This document shows positions 60,211 to 64,000 of a stretch of DNA of 64,000 bases, piece after piece. The notes beneath the pieces were generated by a model. It searched no databases and had not been told where the DNA came from. It was given only the letters and a program-made list of their open reading frames with translations. This DNA comes from Diadema setosum (lineage: Eukaryota > Echinodermata > Echinoidea > Diadematoida > Diadematidae): positions 25,721,173 to 25,785,172 of the forward strand of contig NC_092693.1 in NCBI RefSeq assembly GCF_964275005.1. The letters run 5' to 3'. Made by a program: the position numbers and the translations under genes. How positions within the stretch are numbered: the stretch's first letter is position 1; each line of letters starts with the position of its first letter.

Positions 60211-60752
60211 GTATACTTGGGTGACCCGCACCTCGTCATAGTTAATGTTTGCGCATATTTGAATCACATTTTTCCACTGAAATTCTGTGAAATCCAACTC
60301 ACATACAGGAAAAATGCTGAAAATTCCAATGGGGACACAAGCTCACTGATCGATATCGAAAATTTGCAGCTATCGTCGTCAAACGCGAACGATGCGAAAA
60401 AGTTGCGCGCTAAGGAAGGGGCCCGCAACTCGTCACCCGCGCTCCCATAGACAAAGCACGTAAAAGACGTGTGCGGGTGACCGTGATGCTCCCATAGACA
60501 TACACGTAAAAGATGCGTGCGGGGACAGTGGTGATACTTATAACACGTAGGGTCCTATTCCGATTAAAATGTCAGATTTTCGCGAAAAACTGTTCGGTTT
60601 TCACCAAAATTTGCTTGGTTGTGGTAGCCCTGCCAAGTTTCAGGCGTACTGAACACAGTCCCGGGCATAAATTTTTGTTTAGTGCGCTTAAAACAATTTT
60701 AAGCGGGGTGACGGTATTCGGGCCCTGACGAGGTGCGGGCACCTCACTATAC
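60211..60752. mobile_element. TIR element of ~540 bp
   Basis: 'gtgacccgcacctcgtca' at 60221 pairs with 'tgacgaggtgcgggcac' at 60726, and the match extends outward to 'gtata'/'tatac'. Inside, a 47-base direct repeat starting 'gctcccatagaca' lies at about 60441 and 60488. No coding frame. Confidence 0.65.
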
Positions 60753-61021
60753 ATCGTAACCTGTAACAGTTACAGTTACAAAGTTTAAAGAAGAGTTCTA
60801 GGCCTACTGGTTAGACTTACTACACTAACAGTTGTTAGAATTCTAGTAAGTTTCTAGTAGATTTAGCATTACACAGACCTGTTAAGAAAGTGTCGGGCAA
60901 TCATGTTACCAACGGCTAACCATGCTAATGTAAGACATTTCGACTGATGACCTTTTTACTAAGAACTCTAGTTTTACTAGACCGCCTAGCTGTCTATGTA
61001 GCTAGATCTATAGTCTATACC

Positions 61022-61262
61022 AAGGCAGAAAGATCGGTCTGTCCGGAGGAGTCATTTTTTTGTTTTTTTTTAATGCTATCTCCTCCGGAGACAGACGGAA
61101 ACTTAGTAAAGGCCCTACTCCGCTTTAGGGTTGACCGAAAGATCGGTCTGTATCTGGTCGTCAGGGATATGTTTTGCGGAGACTGCGTCTGGCTTCACGG
61201 CCCGGATCACGTCAGAAAAATATAAGACTCCTCCAGACAGACGGATCATTCTGTCTAACGTT
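61022..61262. mobile_element. TIR/hairpin element of ~240 bp
   Basis: 'gatcggtctgtccggaggag' (61033) pairs with 'ctcctccagacagacggatc' (61230). A second inverted pair, 'ctcctccggagacagacgg' and 'gaccgaaagatcggtctg', lies inside, so the element is a nested double hairpin. Confidence 0.6.
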
Positions 61263-61286
61263 AGCTGTAAGCAAGTAAGGGTGCTC

Positions 61287-61822
61287 TTAAAGGTAGGGAA
61301 TCCCATTTGCATGCCTTAAATGTAGAGATGTATAAGTACAGTGGTATGTTGAAGAGAGCATCATTTTAGAAACTCCCATAAAGTAGTGAAAGTGGAAGGT
61401 AACATTTAGTACACTTTTATTGACCGTTAGATTTTGAATTGAATTTTTTTCGGGGCTCACCGTAAATTCCAGTACATTACTAGGCTACCTTTGCAGACCC
61501 ATGCACTGCATGTGTGTCCATCATGTATATTTTGTGAAGAAAGTTCATCAAAACTTACAAACATTTCTATATACATTCTTGCCACACACTCTATATGTTA
61601 TTACATCAGCTCTTATACTTTTAGATTTGTGTTTATAAAAAATACAGAAGACTGCAACAAACACAGAACTACTGAGTAGTTGAGTTTTGTGCATTATTCA
61701 AATTGTAGATAACTGTTGACTTCCAAATTTCTCAGCAGTGGCCTAAACAAGTCCCCTGAGGTTCATATTATTATGTTTTGCTGCACTTTGGGAGGTCTGT
61801 AAAAGGTATCCCCTACCTTTAA
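61287..61822. mobile_element. TTAA-flanked TIR element, 536 bp
   Basis: Left TTAAAGGTAGGGAATCCC and right (reverse complement) TTAAAGGTAGGGGATACC, with TTAA at 61287-61290 and 61819-61822. The interior is AT-rich without a long frame. Confidence 0.75.
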
Positions 61823-61844
61823 CTACTGTCTCTATCAGTCCAGG

Positions 61845-61965
61845 AAATCTGCTCGTGAGGCCTGCTCTCCCTCACGAGCACCCAGGCCTCACGAGCACCC
61901 CTCCGCCTCATGAGGCTCTCCGCAGACCTCATGAGGCCCCCAGGAGAGTGCTTCATGAGTCTCCA
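61845..61965. repeat. Clustered short palindromes CTCATGAG/CTCACGAG/CTCGTGAG
   Basis: 'cctcacgagcaccc' is repeated, followed by 'cctcatgaggc' units and 'cttcatgagtc'; about seven such words occur in 110 bases. It looks like a short degenerate minisatellite. Confidence 0.6.
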
Positions 61966-62800
61966 TGTTCATTTTTTATTCATCTTACATCTGACATATA
62001 AATTGTCGCAACTTCGCACGGTGATTTTTTGTTACACACACATGTCCACTCTCCATGATGAAAAGAAGAAAAAATTCTGTCTGCGCTTTTTTAAAAAAAT
62101 CGAGTTTTAATCAACTGATGCACAGCGACCCATCGAAACGCGGGCGCGAGCGGGTTCGCTCAATGCAAGGCTGCCGCACCTAGCGGCCTGATATGACTAA
62201 ATATTTTCGGTGCTTTTTTCTGCGGCTCTCACCTCTCCACGCACGAATCAGTCCCATGAAGCTGAAGTCGGGCGTAATTTTACAAAGATTCGTAACGAGA
62301 AAAATAAAATTAGAACTAGAAATCTATCCTAATCTTGTGCATTATATTCCAAATTACTATTCCACACTGACAAAGTAGGTGGGTACTCCAATTTGTCAGC
62401 AAACTGATCAATTTGTAGGTATTACGGGTTCACTTTCTTCGTGAATTCCGATGTCCACTAGACTTTTGGTGCTTTGCCTGTACCTGGTAATCATCCCACG
62501 GCATCCAGCGCAGACAGCGCACAAGCCGCGAAATTTTCAGAGCGACCTTGCGCACGCATGGGAACATTTCATAGTTTGTATGCAAAAAAATGCAGCTTGG
62601 TGTGCACGCATGTGTAATGTACTCGTCTACTGGTATAATGGTAAGTGTTACAACACGGAAAGAGAAAGGGGAAAAATGTGCCCCTTTTTTTTTTTTTGGA
62701 CAAAGACACATTTTAAAACAGAAATATCAGTCGGAGAATATTCACAGTAGAGTCCTGCTGGGATGATATTTCATGGGGTAAGAAATACAACGTCGATATG
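61966..62800. other. Intergenic DNA, no gene seen
   Basis: Includes a CpG-rich patch (62115-62190, 'cgaaacgcgggcgcgagcgg') and a T-run at 62685-62698. Overlapping opposite frames (62430-62711 and 62451-62750) carry no recognised motifs. Confidence 0.35.
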
Positions 62801-62814
62801 GTAATTATATATAG

Positions 62815-63260
62815 TAATTGTCTAAGGTGACGCAGGGGGTCCGCCATAGGTTTTGCACGCGTTTTTTTGTGGCCTATCTCCTCCGAAGCCGTCGGCTCCG
62901 GGCCCCCCAGACCGGTGTCGTCGGCAGCGGGAGGGTCTCTTCTATTTGGTCGGCCGGGTTTCGGCCGCGCTCATCCTCCGTGTCGACGTCGAGAGCGGTA
63001 CAAAAAACAAAGAAAAACAAAAGACAAACAACAACATGCAGCGTTTGCGCGCTGGACGCCCGCTTTAACACTGTGGTGAAAGCTCTATCACCGTTCTTGG
63101 ACGCACACACACGCACACGATGTATACGGGTTATATACAGCTCGCGCCAGCTCACAGGCTCAGATCGCACACACAGAACTCTGTACAATCTGTGGTAGCA
63201 CAGTGGGCATTCTCGCTCGCCCAGCTGATCGTTCGCGGAGACATGATACACGCACTATGG
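62815..63260. promoter_or_regulatory. CpG-rich segment with long frames on both strands, possible promoter or first exon
   Basis: The stretch 62880-63000 is rich in CG ('cggccgggtttcggccgcgc'). Frames of 125-126 codons exist on both strands over the same bases (62818-63198 +, 62874-63251 -), as expected of stop-poor GC-rich DNA. No motif supports either. A CpG-island promoter is the more economical reading. Confidence 0.3.
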
Positions 63261-63360
63261 GTACGGGCAATCTATCACGGAGAGTGGTGGTGTGTATGCA
63301 TTGAGCCTGTCGCTGTGTTGCATTGCATATCATGATGCGTTCTCGGTACACGGGAAGCTA

Positions 63361-63858
63361 CGAATGCCGTATTTTATTTCGCGCAACTACAGGATCCTGT
63401 GCAGCTCAGCTACGTCATTCAGTTTACTCTCAAGTCGGGTATCATTGTACTCAGACCGTTTAGCAGTGATCTCGACGGCTAGATATCCACTTAAATTTTG
63501 TCCTTGCCGATCGTGCCTTTCCATATCAGATATACAGGCCTGCGCCTGTGTATGTATTGACAATGGTTATCGTTACACGAAACACACTATCTGTGTGCAT
63601 GTGATATGGGCTCTCATATGGTAATACACGGCTCAGTCATACAAGGGCATTTACGTACAGTTCGCCATTGGCATGCCAAAATGAAAACAACGAATGCTGT
63701 TATTTTATTTTATTTTGCACAACTACAGGATACTATGCAGCTCAGGTACGTCATTTAGTTTGCATTCAAGTCAGGTATCATTGTAGTCAGACTATTTAGG
63801 AAGGCTAAATATCCTCTTAAATTTTGTCCTTGCCGATCGTACCCTTCCATATCAGAGT
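63361..63858. repeat. Direct duplication, ~170 bp units offset by ~325 bp
   Basis: 63361-63538 and 63691-63858 share 'caactacaggat', 'tgcagctca', 'gtcaggtatcattgta'-type sequence, 'ttaaattttgtccttgccga' and 'ccttccatatcaga'. Mismatches are scattered. No gene recognised. Confidence 0.75.
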
Positions 63859-64000
63859 ACACGCGCCGCTGTTCATTCGTTTACTGCATGGCTGCCTGAA
63901 ACATGAATATTCATGAGAATGTTTTGGTGATAAAAATAAAAAAGAGGGAGCAAATGAAGACAAAAATATTCTTCTTTCTCCCATAACGTGGGAAAAGAAA

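Noticed and set aside
62818..63251. 126- and 125-codon overlapping frames as genes
   Set aside because: Both strands are open over the same GC-rich bases, as expected from few stop codons; no motif favours either.
1..64000. CRISPR array, bacterial operon or phage region
   Set aside because: Tandem repeats here are eukaryotic satellites and minisatellites, and the only sure gene is intron-containing PARP2.

Overview
The window is animal nuclear DNA. It is AT-rich and intron-rich and carries kilobase introns, microsatellites, degenerate non-LTR retrotransposons, pogo/Tigger-like ends, tRNA-derived SINEs and many small inverted-repeat elements. There are no operons, ribosome-binding sites or prokaryotic features. 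The style of the repeats (frequent 'taggcctac' words, 'gacctttgacct' repeats, fold-back elements) reminds me of a marine invertebrate deuterostome such as an echinoderm. That is an impression, not a demonstration.

Only one gene is recognised with confidence: the 3' end of a PARP2-type poly(ADP-ribose) polymerase on the + strand. Four exons (4976-5075, 5821-5919, 13725-13849, 15673-15826) join in phase and encode about 158 residues of the catalytic domain, including the H-Y-E triad and the stop codon. The upstream exons lie outside the window. The 7.8 kb second intron holds Tigger-like ends, two terminal-inverted-repeat (TIR) elements, a minisatellite and a complete 1.6 kb pogo-like non-autonomous transposon.

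A second transcription unit is suggested on the - strand between about 41.8 and 34.4 kb. Its possible parts are a CpG-rich possible first exon, two spliceable exons of unclear coding status, and three small 3' exons. Two of the last three (35582-35705 and 34389-34528) join in phase into a CxxC...H-containing segment followed by an acidic 'PPAEESV' repeat and a stop. I cannot name this gene.

Layout. 0-4.9 kb: SINE-like repeats and a ~690 bp higher-order tandem repeat. 4.9-16.1 kb: PARP2 3' end. 16-23.4 kb: intergenic DNA with dispersed repeats. 23.9-27.8 kb: an L2/CR1-like LINE broken by three nested TIR elements. 27.8-29 kb: G-runs, a 163 bp satellite and a polypurine tract. 29-33.3 kb: diverged repeats, a 0.39 kb near-perfect fold-back element and a nested element. 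34.4-41.8 kb: putative - strand gene with SINEs and dispersed repeats. 41.8-43.3 kb: minisatellite and the main 163 bp satellite array. 44.2-46.5 kb: LINE tail, tandem repeats and a 1 kb TIR element. 47.3-51.7 kb: a duplicated TIR-bounded element rich in alternating purine-pyrimidine DNA. 51.7-53.6 kb: a second LINE reverse-transcriptase remnant. 53.9-58.9 kb: a 4.9 kb element with ~886 bp inverted arms. 59-64 kb: CpG-richer DNA with three adjacent TIR elements and local duplications.

The main pattern across the window is a set of inverted-repeat elements with unrelated interiors that all end in TTAA. One has an unoccupied paralogous site nearby, which supports TTAA as the duplicated target. 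I found no convincing new multi-gene system.
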